Source of the DNA: Rhodococcus pseudokoreensis
GTDB lineage: Bacteria; Actinomycetota; Actinomycetes; Mycobacteriales; Mycobacteriaceae
DNA: 64,000 bases
Direction: 5' to 3'
Assembly (NCBI RefSeq): GCF_017068395.1
Contig: NZ_CP070619.1
Coordinates: forward strand, 7,130,001-7,194,000
Below, piece after piece: positions 50,583 through 58,283 of the stretch (position 1 is its first letter; each line of letters starts with the position of its first letter). The notes beneath the pieces are model-generated. The model was not told the DNA's origin. It searched no databases and saw nothing but the letters and a program-made list of their open reading frames with translations. Position numbers and translations under genes: made by a program.

Positions 50583-51677
50583 ATGACTCTCACCGCGGAA
50601 CGTCACGCCACCGCACCGCTCCAGAACGCCGGAGTGTTCGAACGGACCGATTTCCCCACCGACACCGCGCACGAGCAGGTGACGTTCTTCCAGGACCCCG
50701 CGACCGGACTCAAGGCGATCGTCGCGATCCACGACACCACCCTCGGACCGGCGCTCGGCGGCACCCGCTTCTACCCCTACTCCGACGAGGCCGCCGCTCT
50801 CAAGGACGTCCTGCGGCTGTCGCGGGGCATGACGTACAAGTCGGCGATCGCCGGAGTCGACCTCGGCGGCGGCAAGGCCGTCATCATCGGCGACCCGGCC
50901 ACCGGCAAGTCGGAGGCGCTGCTCGAGGCGTACGCCCGCTTCGTGCAGACGCTCGGCGGGCGGTACATCACTGCCGGTGACGTGGGCACCAACTCCGACG
51001 ACCTCGACGTGATGGGCCGCGCCACCGACTACGTCGTCGGACGCAACACCGCCGCAGGCGGGTCCGGCGACAGCGCCCCGATGACCGCCCTCGGCGTCTT
51101 CCAGGGCATGCGCGCCGGCGCCCAGGAGAAGTGGGGCACCCCGAGCCTCGCCGGACGCGTCGTCGGGGTCGAGGGCGTCGGGAAGGTCGGCTACCAGCTG
51201 ATCAAGCTGCTGCTCGCCGACGGCGCCTCGGTGGTCGCCACCGACGTCAACGCCGCCGCACTCGACCGCGTCGCCACCGACTTCCCCGACGTCAAGATCG
51301 CCTCCAGCGTCATCGACCAGGAACTCGACGTCTACGCACCCTGCGCGATGGGCGCCACCCTCACCGACGAGTCCGTCGCCGCGATCACCGCCCAGGTGAT
51401 CTGCGGGGCCGCGAACAACCAACTCGCCCACCCGATCGTCGAGCACGACCTCAGTGACCGCGGCATCACGTGGGTCCCCGACTACGTCGCCAACGGCGGC
51501 GGACTCATCCAGGTCGCCGGTGAGCGGCTCGGAACGTCCGCCGACGACGTCCGCGCGCAGGTCGAGAAGATCTTCGCCACCGTCGTGCAGATCCTCGACG
51601 TCGCGAAGCGGGACGGCATCCTCGCCGGCGCCGCAGCCGACGCCGTCGCCGAGGCCCGGATCGCGGCAGCGAAGTAG
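50583..51677 (+). CDS. Glu/Leu/Phe/Val-family amino-acid dehydrogenase, valine/leucine type
   Basis: A 364-aa NAD-dependent amino-acid dehydrogenase. The glycine-rich TLGPALGGTRFYPY block, catalytic Lys in DLGGGKAVI and the Rossmann GVEGVGKVG motif are clear. It is closest in pattern to streptomycete valine dehydrogenase rather than rhodococcal phenylalanine dehydrogenase. It would deaminate a branched or aromatic amino acid to the 2-oxoacid that the oxidoreductase upstream converts to acyl-CoA. ATG at 50583 behind GAGAAG. The stop TAG runs straight into palindromic element d. Confidence 0.88.
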   Translation: MTLTAERHATAPLQNAGVFERTDFPTDTAHEQVTFFQDPATGLKAIVAIHDTTLGPALGGTRFYPYSDEAAALKDVLRLSRGMTYKSAIAGVDLGGGKAVIIGDPATGKSEALLEAYARFVQTLGGRYITAGDVGTNSDDLDVMGRATDYVVGRNTAAGGSGDSAPMTALGVFQGMRAGAQEKWGTPSLAGRVVGVEGVGKVGYQLIKLLLADGASVVATDVNAAALDRVATDFPDVKIASSVIDQELDVYAPCAMGATLTDESVAAITAQVICGAANNQLAHPIVEHDLSDRGITWVPDYVANGGGLIQVAGERLGTSADDVRAQVEKIFATVVQILDVAKRDGILAGAAADAVAEARIAAAK

Positions 51678-51746
51678 GGCGGCTCCGCCGCCCGTGCGTG
51701 GTTAACGAGTCTCTGCACTCGTTAACCACGCACGGGCGCGAAGCGC
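51678..51746. repeat. Palindromic intergenic element, copy d
   Basis: This is the most regular copy. Arms 51690-51710 and 51717-51737 are 21-bp exact complements (core CCCGTGCGTGGTTAACGAGT) around the 6-nt loop CTCTGC. It is flanked by GGCGGCTCCGCC on the left and GCGCGAAGCGC on the right. It fills the gap between the convergent dehydrogenase and NTF2-like genes exactly and could act as a two-way terminator. Confidence 0.85.
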
Positions 51747-52160
51747 CTAGGCCGTCAACCGCCGGTGCAGCTCCCAGGCATTGCGCTCGACGCGGTTGGA
51801 TTCGAGCATCCCGTCGGCGCGGACGTTCCACACGGCGGTGCCGATCAGGTGGATGGGCTGCCCGTCGGATTCGGTGCCCATGAATCCGCGATTGCGGCCG
51901 GTCATTTCCCACAGCGACGCGACGCGGGAGCCGTCCTCGTTCTGGAACGTCTCGACGGGGATGAACTCCAGATCCTCGACGGTGGACTGGAACTTCAGCA
52001 CCCATTCCTTGAAATCGGCCCGGCCGCGGATCGTCTCTCCGCCGCTGACGATGACGAAATCGTCGATGACGAGTTCGTCGATCGCGTGGGGGTCCTGGGG
52101 TGACTGCCACACCCGGGCCCAGAAATTCTCGACTGCGTGAACTCCGTGTTGATGGGACAT
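51747..52160 (-). CDS. NTF2-like small protein under apparent HxlR control
   Basis: A 137-aa NTF2/SnoaL-type cone-fold protein (AVENFWARVWQSPQDPHAIDEL, GGETIRGRADFKEWV, ESNRVERNAWELHRRL). Catalysis unknown; relatives include isomerases and detoxifying enzymes. ATG at 52160. The dyad CTTGG-N5-CCAAG lies 20 bp upstream, the same dyad as before the HxlR gene 92 bp further up on the same strand. Confidence 0.8.
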   Translation of the reverse strand: MSHQHGVHAVENFWARVWQSPQDPHAIDELVIDDFVIVSGGETIRGRADFKEWVLKFQSTVEDLEFIPVETFQNEDGSRVASLWEMTGRNRGFMGTESDGQPIHLIGTAVWNVRADGMLESNRVERNAWELHRRLTA

Positions 52161-52180
52161 GCGTTCTTGCCTCTCTCTGG

Positions 52181-52195
52181 CTTGGATTGTCCAAG
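52181..52195. promoter_or_regulatory. HxlR-type operator candidate before the NTF2-like gene
   Basis: CTTGG-ATTGT-CCAAG, perfect 5-bp arms, centred about 28 bp upstream of the start codon. Its twin lies before hxlR (52740-52754), with the same arms and spacing. Confidence 0.62.
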
Positions 52196-52251
52196 TTAGC
52201 ATGGGTATGACGAGGTAGAGCCGTCGTTTTCTCAGGATGTGAGCGGCGTCG

Positions 52252-52716
52252 TCAGTCGCCCGCAGGCGCTGGTTCTCCGCGCTGCACGTGCAGGGTCGAT
52301 GCGGACACGCGTCGACCGTCGTCGGTGACGAAGGCCAGGGACACGGCCTCGCCGGTGGTCTCGTCCGAGTATTCGGGGGAGGTGCTCCCCGGACGCGGCA
52401 GGTGGTCGCGCCCGAACTGGCCCAGCGCCCCGATCACGACGTGCAACTGCCGTCCCTTCTCGGTCAGCACGTACTCCTGACGTTCCCGCGACCCCGCCTG
52501 GCGATACGCACGGCGCTCGAGTATGCCCTCGTCGACGAGCAACGCCAGTCGGGCGGTGAGCACATCGGACGCAACGCCGAGGCTGCGCGTGAACTCCGAG
52601 AATCGGCTGTGACCCCAGAACGCGTCACGGACGATAAGCAGCGTCCACCGGTCGCCCAGGACCTCGAGCGCACGCGCGATGGAACAGCGGGCAGGCGTGG
52701 CCGGGGACGGACTCAT
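52252..52716 (-). CDS. HxlR-family transcriptional regulator
   Basis: A 154-aa HxlR winged-helix regulator with the typical CSIARALEVLGDRWTLLIVR start, FSEFTRSLGVASDVLTARL recognition region and a beta-wing RRAYRQAGSRERQEYVLTEKG. Members often sense electrophiles or aromatic compounds. ATG at 52716. A CTTGG-N5-CCAAG dyad 23 bp upstream suggests autoregulation, and its twin precedes the adjacent NTF2-like gene. Confidence 0.9.
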   Translation of the reverse strand: MSPSPATPARCSIARALEVLGDRWTLLIVRDAFWGHSRFSEFTRSLGVASDVLTARLALLVDEGILERRAYRQAGSRERQEYVLTEKGRQLHVVIGALGQFGRDHLPRPGSTSPEYSDETTGEAVSLAFVTDDGRRVSASTLHVQRGEPAPAGD

Positions 52717-52739
52717 ACGACGAGACTAGTCGCGTCAGG

Positions 52740-52754
52740 CTTGGCAGGTCCAAG
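52740..52754. promoter_or_regulatory. HxlR-type operator candidate before hxlR
   Basis: CTTGG-CAGGT-CCAAG; the arms extend one more pair (G52739/C52755). It lies 23 bp upstream of the hxlR start and shares arms and spacing with the site at 52181-52195. Confidence 0.62.
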
Positions 52755-52760
52755 CCAGCG

Positions 52761-52826
52761 TCGCCGCCGTCCGTGCGTGGGGAACGAGTGCAGAGACTCC
52801 TCAACCACGCACGGGCGCGGAGCGCC
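52761..52826. repeat. Palindromic intergenic element, copy e
   Basis: Arms CCGTGCGTGG (52771-52780) and CCACGCACGG (52805-52814) are exact complements; the inner segment is more diverged. A GCGCGGAGCGC tail follows. It lies between the hxlR promoter and the TetR gene, and ends at the TetR stop codon. Confidence 0.75.
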
Positions 52827-53402
52827 TCACGCCCGCATCCCGATGATGACGGCGTCGAGGAACTCGTCCGCGATCTCCTCGGGAGTCTCCGCGCCCCCGG
52901 GGGTGATCCACAGGTAGCTGTAGTTGAACATGCCCAGCAGGCCCTTCACCATCAACCGCGGGAGCACGCGGAAATGCCCGTCGCGAATGCCCTGTTCCAC
53001 CGCGTTCCGCCAATGGGATTCGTAGCGTTCACGTTCGGCGATGATGCGATCACGACGCTCGTCCGTCAGCGCGTGGTACTCGCGGAAGAAGACCGTCCAC
53101 TCCGCGCGGTGTTCGGCGATGTTGCGCATCAGCGCCCGGGCGAGGCCGCGCAGTCGTTTCTCCGGATCGGCCTCGGACAGCGCGAGTTCGTCGGCGACCG
53201 TGTTCATCTGGGCGAGTTGCCTGCTGCTGATCTCGTAGAGGATGGCCTCCTTGCTGCCGATGTAGTGGTACAGCGCCCCGCGGCCGAGCCCGACCGCCGT
53301 GCCCAGGTCGGCGATGCCGGTGCCGTGGTACCCCGACTTCGCGAACAATTCGGCGGCCACCTGCAGGACTCGGTCCCGGTTGGCGTCGTACTTGTCGCTC
53401 AT
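52827..53402 (-). CDS. TetR/AcrR-family transcriptional regulator
   Basis: A 191-aa TetR repressor: N-terminal HTH (VAAELFAKSGYHGTGIADLGTAVGL..., recognition helix ALYHYIGSK) and a helical ligand domain with YLWITPGG. It resembles regulators of acyl-CoA catabolism in mycolata. ATG at 53402. It is the nearest regulator to the thiolase/dehydrogenase operon, and probably binds the paired sites at 56700 and 56789. That link is inference. Confidence 0.87.
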   Translation of the reverse strand: MSDKYDANRDRVLQVAAELFAKSGYHGTGIADLGTAVGLGRGALYHYIGSKEAILYEISSRQLAQMNTVADELALSEADPEKRLRGLARALMRNIAEHRAEWTVFFREYHALTDERRDRIIAERERYESHWRNAVEQGIRDGHFRVLPRLMVKGLLGMFNYSYLWITPGGAETPEEIADEFLDAVIIGMRA

Positions 53403-53442
53403 CGAAGGGCCCCTTTGTCTCCCGGCGGTCGAAGGTGTGAGT

Positions 53443-54651
53443 CTAGATCCCGGTCCGTGCGACGTGCACGATCAGGGCCTGCCCCTGGCCGCCGCCCCCG
53501 CACAGCGCCGCCGCGCCGATGCCGCCGCCGCGGCGTTGCAACTCGAGCGCGAGGTGCAGGACGATCCGCGCCCCGGACACGCCGATCGGGTGACCGAGCG
53601 CGATCGCGCCGCCGTTGACGTTCACCCGGTCCGAGTGGATGCCGAGGCGTTCGGACGCGGCGAGCGCCACCGCGGCGAACGCCTCGTTGATCTCGACGAG
53701 GTCGAGGTCGCCGGGCGTGATCCCCTCGCGCCTGCAGGCGGCCAGGATGGCGTTCGACGGCTGCTCGTGCAGACCCGAATCGGGCCCGGCGACCACCGCG
53801 CCCGATCCGATCTCGGCCAGCCACGGCAGGCCGAGGCGGACGGCCGTCGACTTCCGGGTGACCACGACGGCGCAGGCGCCGTCGGAGATCGGGGACGAGT
53901 TGCCCGCGGTGAGCGAACCGTCCGGAGCGAAGGCGGGACGCAACCCGGCGAGGTCCGCCGCCGACGTGTCGGCCCGGACGCCCTCGTCGTCGCGCACCTC
54001 GCTCGACTCACCCCGCCCGACCGTGACCGGGACCGGAACGATCTCGGCCGCGAAGACGCCGTCCTTGCGTGCCCGCGCGGCCGCCCGGTGCGAGCGTGCG
54101 GCCCAGGCGTCCTGAGCCTCCCGCGTGATGCCGTACCCGGGATTGCCGGCCTCGGTCAGCGCCCCCATCGACAACCCGGTGAAGGCATCGCGGAGTCCGT
54201 CGAACGCGAGGTGATCGATCAGGACCGCGTCGCCGTACCGGTACCCACGACGACTGTCCCGGAGCAGGTGCGGTGCGTTGCTCATCGACTCCTGACCGCC
54301 GGCCACCACGATGTCCGCATCGCCGGCCGCGATCATCCGGTGCGCCAGCGTGATCGCGTCGATTCCCGACAGGCACATCCGGTTGATGTTCAGTGCCGGT
54401 GTCGTCAACGGGATTCCGGCTTCCGCGGCCGCGACACGCGCCGGCAGCTGACCACTGCCTGCCGTGAGTACCTGGCCCATCACGACGTGGTCGACGTCGC
54501 GGGCGTCGACGCCGGCGGACCGCAGCGCACCGCTGATCGCGTGGCCGCCCAGTTGCTGGGCGGTGAGATCCGACAGCGATCCCATGAAGCGTCCGAACGG
54601 GGTTCGTGCCCCCGCCACGAGGACGGTGGGGTCTGCGTTCGTCATTGTCAT
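53443..54651 (-). CDS. Acetyl-CoA C-acetyltransferase (thiolase)
   Basis: A 402-aa thiolase with all catalytic elements: nucleophile C93 in NRMCLSG, the [11 protein letters not shown] block with its His, and the C-terminal CGGGGQG with its second Cys. It should cleave a 3-oxoacyl-CoA to acetyl-CoA and a shortened acyl-CoA. ATG at 54651; 64 bp after the acyl-CoA dehydrogenase and the last catabolic gene of the operon. TetR follows after 40 bp. Confidence 0.9.
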   Translation of the reverse strand: MTMTNADPTVLVAGARTPFGRFMGSLSDLTAQQLGGHAISGALRSAGVDARDVDHVVMGQVLTAGSGQLPARVAAAEAGIPLTTPALNINRMCLSGIDAITLAHRMIAAGDADIVVAGGQESMSNAPHLLRDSRRGYRYGDAVLIDHLAFDGLRDAFTGLSMGALTEAGNPGYGITREAQDAWAARSHRAAARARKDGVFAAEIVPVPVTVGRGESSEVRDDEGVRADTSAADLAGLRPAFAPDGSLTAGNSSPISDGACAVVVTRKSTAVRLGLPWLAEIGSGAVVAGPDSGLHEQPSNAILAACRREGITPGDLDLVEINEAFAAVALAASERLGIHSDRVNVNGGAIALGHPIGVSGARIVLHLALELQRRGGGIGAAALCGGGGQGQALIVHVARTGI

Positions 54652-54715
54652 CTCCTTCGGGGGCGGGTGCCGACCCGCAGCCGAGTCCGGGCTGCAGGTC
54701 GGCGGATGGTGAGCG

Positions 54716-55903
54716 TCAGGGTCGACGCGAGGTCTCGAACGCGTCGGAGTACGCGTACCCGTCGAGCAGTCGTCCCGCCGCCACCAGATACTGGATCGTC
54801 GGCGTGCCCTCCTCTAGCCAGTTGAGGCGGGCGTCCCGGTACAGGCGCTCGATCGGATGCGCACGCGTGTAGCCGATGCCGCCGTGGACGAGCAGCGCCC
54901 GGTCCGTCACCCGGCCGACGGCCTCGAGGCCGAACAGCTTGCACATACTGGCTTCGGCCGGAATCCGTTCGCCCGCATCCCACTTCCTCGCCGCGTCCGC
55001 CAGGATGCCGCGCAGGGCGTAGACGTCGGTGGCCATCTCCGCCAGATAGCGCTGGATCGCCTGCCGCGTGCCGATCGGCTTGCCGAACGTGACGCGGCTC
55101 TTCGCGTGCGCGATCGACAGTTCGAGGGCGCGCTCGGACGTGCCGAGCGAACTTGCCGCGATGAAGACCCGGCTGATCTCCAGTGCGCGCTCGAGGTGCT
55201 CGTTGCCCTGACCCTCGGCGCCCACGAGGGCGGCGCCGGGAACCCGGACGGCGTCGAGGGTGACGCGCCCGTGCTCGGTGCCCTTGCAGCCCATCGTCTC
55301 GGGCAGCGCCGCGATCGACAGGCCGTCGGTGTCGCGGGGAACGAGGAACGCGGACACCTCGCGGTCGGTGGCCTTCGCGAACACGATGAAGTGAGACGCG
55401 ATGTCCGAGTTGGTGATCAACCACTTCTCGCCGGTGATGACGTAGTCGTCGCCGTCCCGCACCGCGGTCGAGCCGAGGTCGGCGCCGGTGCCGAATCCCG
55501 GCTCGGTGAGCGCGAACGCGACCGAACTCCGGCCCGTCGCCGCGCCCGGAAGCACCGCCGCCTTCTGCTGCTCGTTCCCGATTTCGGAGAGCGCGTGGGC
55601 GAACGAGTTGTGCACGTGCACGATGACCCGGAGGCCGCCCTGGACCTTGGCGAACTCGGCGATGATCGGCAGGTACTGGGCGATCGAGAGTCCGCTGCCG
55701 CCGTACTCGCGGGGGACGAGCAGGCCGAGCGCGCCGATCCGGGCGAGGATCGGCATGACGATGTCGTGCGGTACCTGCTCCTCGTCCTCGATCCGCTGTT
55801 CCAGCGGATCGAGTTCGGACCAGATCGCCTCGAAGATGCGGTTCCGGAGCGTCAGGTACTCCGACTCCGGAATTCCGACCGAATGCGTGAGTGTCGCGGT
55901 CAT
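54716..55903 (-). CDS. Acyl-CoA dehydrogenase
   Basis: A 395-aa FAD-dependent acyl-CoA dehydrogenase. The signatures [14 protein letters not shown] (FAD/substrate region), GEKWLITN and the C-terminal [19 protein letters not shown] are present. It would introduce the alpha-beta double bond in a CoA thioester. ATG at 55903, 43 bp after the SDR gene. The chain length or branch preference cannot be read from sequence. Confidence 0.9.
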   Translation of the reverse strand: MTATLTHSVGIPESEYLTLRNRIFEAIWSELDPLEQRIEDEEQVPHDIVMPILARIGALGLLVPREYGGSGLSIAQYLPIIAEFAKVQGGLRVIVHVHNSFAHALSEIGNEQQKAAVLPGAATGRSSVAFALTEPGFGTGADLGSTAVRDGDDYVITGEKWLITNSDIASHFIVFAKATDREVSAFLVPRDTDGLSIAALPETMGCKGTEHGRVTLDAVRVPGAALVGAEGQGNEHLERALEISRVFIAASSLGTSERALELSIAHAKSRVTFGKPIGTRQAIQRYLAEMATDVYALRGILADAARKWDAGERIPAEASMCKLFGLEAVGRVTDRALLVHGGIGYTRAHPIERLYRDARLNWLEEGTPTIQYLVAAGRLLDGYAYSDAFETSRRP

Positions 55904-55946
55904 GGTGTTGCTTCCCTTCGTTGTGGGTCGTCACAGTCGTGGTGTG

Positions 55947-56690
55947 TCACAGCGCCCAGCCTCCGTCGACGGTGAGAACGGAGCCGGTGCAGAACGTGGC
56001 GTCTTCGCTGAGGAAGACTGCGGCCTTGGCGATTTCGTCGACGGTGCCGAATCGGCCCAGGACGGTGTCCTGTTCGATCCGCCTGCGCGCGGATGCGGGC
56101 ACCGCGTCGGTCATGTCGGTGGCGACGAAGCCGGGGGCCAGGATGTTGACCCGGATGCCGTTACGGGCGACCTCCTTCGCGAGCGACCGGCCGAAGCCGA
56201 CCATCGCCGACTTCGCGCTCGCGTACGCGGTGTCGCCGGGGTGACCGATCAGGCCGACGACCGACGACACCAGAACGATGCTCGGTGACGTGCCTTTCGC
56301 GAGGTGGGGTAGCGCGGCCCGGGCGAGGGCGACGGTGCCGCGCAGGTTCGTCTCGATCACGCTCCACCAGGCGTCCGGGTCCAACTCGGTGAGCCGCCCG
56401 CCCGACCACTGACCCGCGTTCAGGATCAGCGAATCGAGTCGTCCCCAGTGGGAGACGACGTGCTCGACCGCCGAGGCCGCCGTGGTGTCGTCGTGCAGGT
56501 CGAAGTGGATCGGGAGTACCTGTTCCGGGGCCTCTGCGGTGAGCTTCTCGGCCTCGTCACGACCGGTTCGGTATGTGCACCCCACCCGGCAGCCGCGCTG
56601 GGTCAGACCGATGGTGACGGCGGCTCCGATGCCGCGGGAGCCGCCGGACACCAGTGCGACGCGGAGATCCTCGTTGTCGTTCTCGTTCAT
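55947..56690 (-). CDS. FabG-like short-chain dehydrogenase/reductase
   Basis: A 247-aa SDR with VSGGSRGIG, NAG, the Ser-Tyr-x3-Lys catalytic set (VSSVVG, YASAKSAM) and the FabG-like end GSVLTVDGGWAL. In this operon it most likely acts as a 3-hydroxyacyl-CoA dehydrogenase in beta-oxidation. ATG at 56690 is the first gene of the minus-strand operon; one candidate operator ends about 10 bp upstream. Confidence 0.87.
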   Translation of the reverse strand: MNENDNEDLRVALVSGGSRGIGAAVTIGLTQRGCRVGCTYRTGRDEAEKLTAEAPEQVLPIHFDLHDDTTAASAVEHVVSHWGRLDSLILNAGQWSGGRLTELDPDAWWSVIETNLRGTVALARAALPHLAKGTSPSIVLVSSVVGLIGHPGDTAYASAKSAMVGFGRSLAKEVARNGIRVNILAPGFVATDMTDAVPASARRRIEQDTVLGRFGTVDEIAKAAVFLSEDATFCTGSVLTVDGGWAL

Positions 56691-56699
56691 GTTCGAAAA

Positions 56700-56804
56700 T
56701 GTACTGATCGATCCAAGAATAGTCCAGAGTTGTCGAGAAATGCCACGTAAATCTGCCTAATCCGTGTTTAATAGACATGAATCAGTCGTGGATCGATCGG
56801 TACA
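56700..56804. promoter_or_regulatory. Paired inverted 16-bp operator candidates in the divergent promoter
   Basis: TGTACTGATCGATCCA (56700-56715) and TGGATCGATCGGTACA (56789-56804) are inverted copies matching at 15 of 16 positions, 73 bp apart. They lie between the SDR and transporter operons, with one site about 10 bp from the SDR start codon. The remainder of this 303-bp intergenic region (56691-56993) contains no gene I can support. They are likely sites of the TetR regulator at 52827-53402. Confidence 0.6.
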
Positions 56805-56993
56805 AAAATGCTTGCGACCCATACGGCGGCTGTGCTAAACCTGTGACTGCGGCCACACGGGGCGACGTCGCGGACACGAGGTCCGCTCGGCTAACTCCGG
56901 ACGAGGCCCGACCGCTCGATCACAACCGCGGTGGCACCGGGGCCGAACACGGCAACCACACCGCCCCACATCAGCAGCGATGGGAGATTCGAT

Positions 56994-58283
56994 ATGAGAG
57001 TCATCGACGACCTGGAGGTCACCCGGGTCGAACCCCGGAAGGTCGCATTCGCGTCCTTCGTCGGAACCGCGATCGAGTGGTACGACTTCTTCATCTTCGG
57101 GACCGCGGCCGCCCTGATCTTCGGCAAGGCGTTCTTCCCGTCGCTCAGTCCGCTGTCGGGAACACTCGCCGCGTTCGCGACGTTCGGTGTCGCGTTCGTG
57201 TCCCGACCCGCCGGCGCGATCGTCTTCGGGCACTTCGGAGACCGGATCGGCCGCAAGAAGATGCTGGTGTTCTCCCTGGTGCTGATGGGGTCGTCGACGG
57301 TCGCCATCGGCCTGATCCCCACGTACGGCGCGATCGGTCTCGCGGCGCCCGTGCTCCTCGTCCTCGCGCGCCTTGCCCAGGGCTTCGCGGTCGGCGGAGA
57401 ATGGGGCGGCGCGGTACTGATGGCGGTCGAACACGCACCGCGCGAGAAACGCGCGTTCTACGGCAGCTGGCCGCAAGCCGGCGTTCCCGCCGGACTCGTG
57501 CTCGCCACGCTCGCGTTTCTCCTGGTCGAGCAGCTTCCGGAGGATCAGGTGCAGGCGTGGGGTTGGCGGCTTCCGTTCCTGGCCAGCGCCGGGCTGGTCG
57601 CGGTCGGCATGTACGTGCGGCTGAAGGTAGTCGAATCGCCGGAGTTCGAGAACGTCAAGCGCGACAAGAAGATTGCCGACTTCCCGATCCTCGCGGTACT
57701 ACGGGGCGAGAAGCGCGCACTCGGCGTCGGGATTCTCACCCAGGCCGCCTCGCTCGTGCCCTTCTACCTCGTCACCGTCTTCGTGCTGTCGTACGGTCCG
57801 AAGGAACTCGGCATCTCCCGGCAGACGATTCTGCTCAGCATCCTCGTCGCCTGCGTCCTCGACATCGTGTCCGTGCCCTGCGCGTCGATGATCGCGGACC
57901 GGATCGGGACCCGGAAGATGCTGATCTACGGCTCCCTCTACATGGCCGCGATCGCGTACCCGTTCTTCTGGTTGCTGTCCACCGGCACGGGTGCCGCCGT
58001 GCTGCTGGCGATGATTCTGATCATCACCATCGGCCACGCCGTCACCTACTCCGCGGTCGCCGGATACGTCACCGGTCTGTTCCCTGCCGAGGTCCGGTAC
58101 ACGGGCGCGTCCGTCGCCTATCAGTTCGGCGGCGTCGTGTTCAGCGCGCCGGCACCGTTCATCGCGGTGGCGATCGCGGCCGAGACGGACGGTGCGTGGG
58201 CACTGGCCGCGTACATCGCCGCGGCGTGCGCGATCACCGTCCTCGTTCTGACCCTGACGAAAACTGCAAAGGTGAATCACTGA
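56994..58283 (+). CDS. MFS transporter, metabolite:H+ symporter (MHS) family
   Basis: A 429-aa transporter with 12 membrane segments. The MHS signatures are FVGTAIEWYDFFIFGTAA at the N-terminus and GHFGDRIGRKKM in the first cytoplasmic loop. Relatives import carboxylic acids such as shikimate, citrate, alpha-ketoglutarate or aromatic acids. ATG at 56994 has GGGAG 8 nt upstream; the frame is open further upstream but that stretch is promoter. Its stop overlaps the ligase start in TGATG. Confidence 0.87.
   Translation: MRVIDDLEVTRVEPRKVAFASFVGTAIEWYDFFIFGTAAALIFGKAFFPSLSPLSGTLAAFATFGVAFVSRPAGAIVFGHFGDRIGRKKMLVFSLVLMGSSTVAIGLIPTYGAIGLAAPVLLVLARLAQGFAVGGEWGGAVLMAVEHAPREKRAFYGSWPQAGVPAGLVLATLAFLLVEQLPEDQVQAWGWRLPFLASAGLVAVGMYVRLKVVESPEFENVKRDKKIADFPILAVLRGEKRALGVGILTQAASLVPFYLVTVFVLSYGPKELGISRQTILLSILVACVLDIVSVPCASMIADRIGTRKMLIYGSLYMAAIAYPFFWLLSTGTGAAVLLAMILIITIGHAVTYSAVAGYVTGLFPAEVRYTGASVAYQFGGVVFSAPAPFIAVAIAAETDGAWALAAYIAAACAITVLVLTLTKTAKVNH

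Noticed and set aside
47073..51446. 1457-codon open frame on the minus strand
   Set aside because: Antisense to indolepyruvate oxidoreductase and the amino-acid dehydrogenase, which have clear motifs. The translation is G/D/V-rich low complexity without domains: a high-GC shadow.
56777..56860. Short frames on both strands beginning with a SWIDRY/SWIDQY-like peptide
   Set aside because: The similarity arises because the two inverted operator copies translate alike. There is no ribosome site, so no gene is supported.
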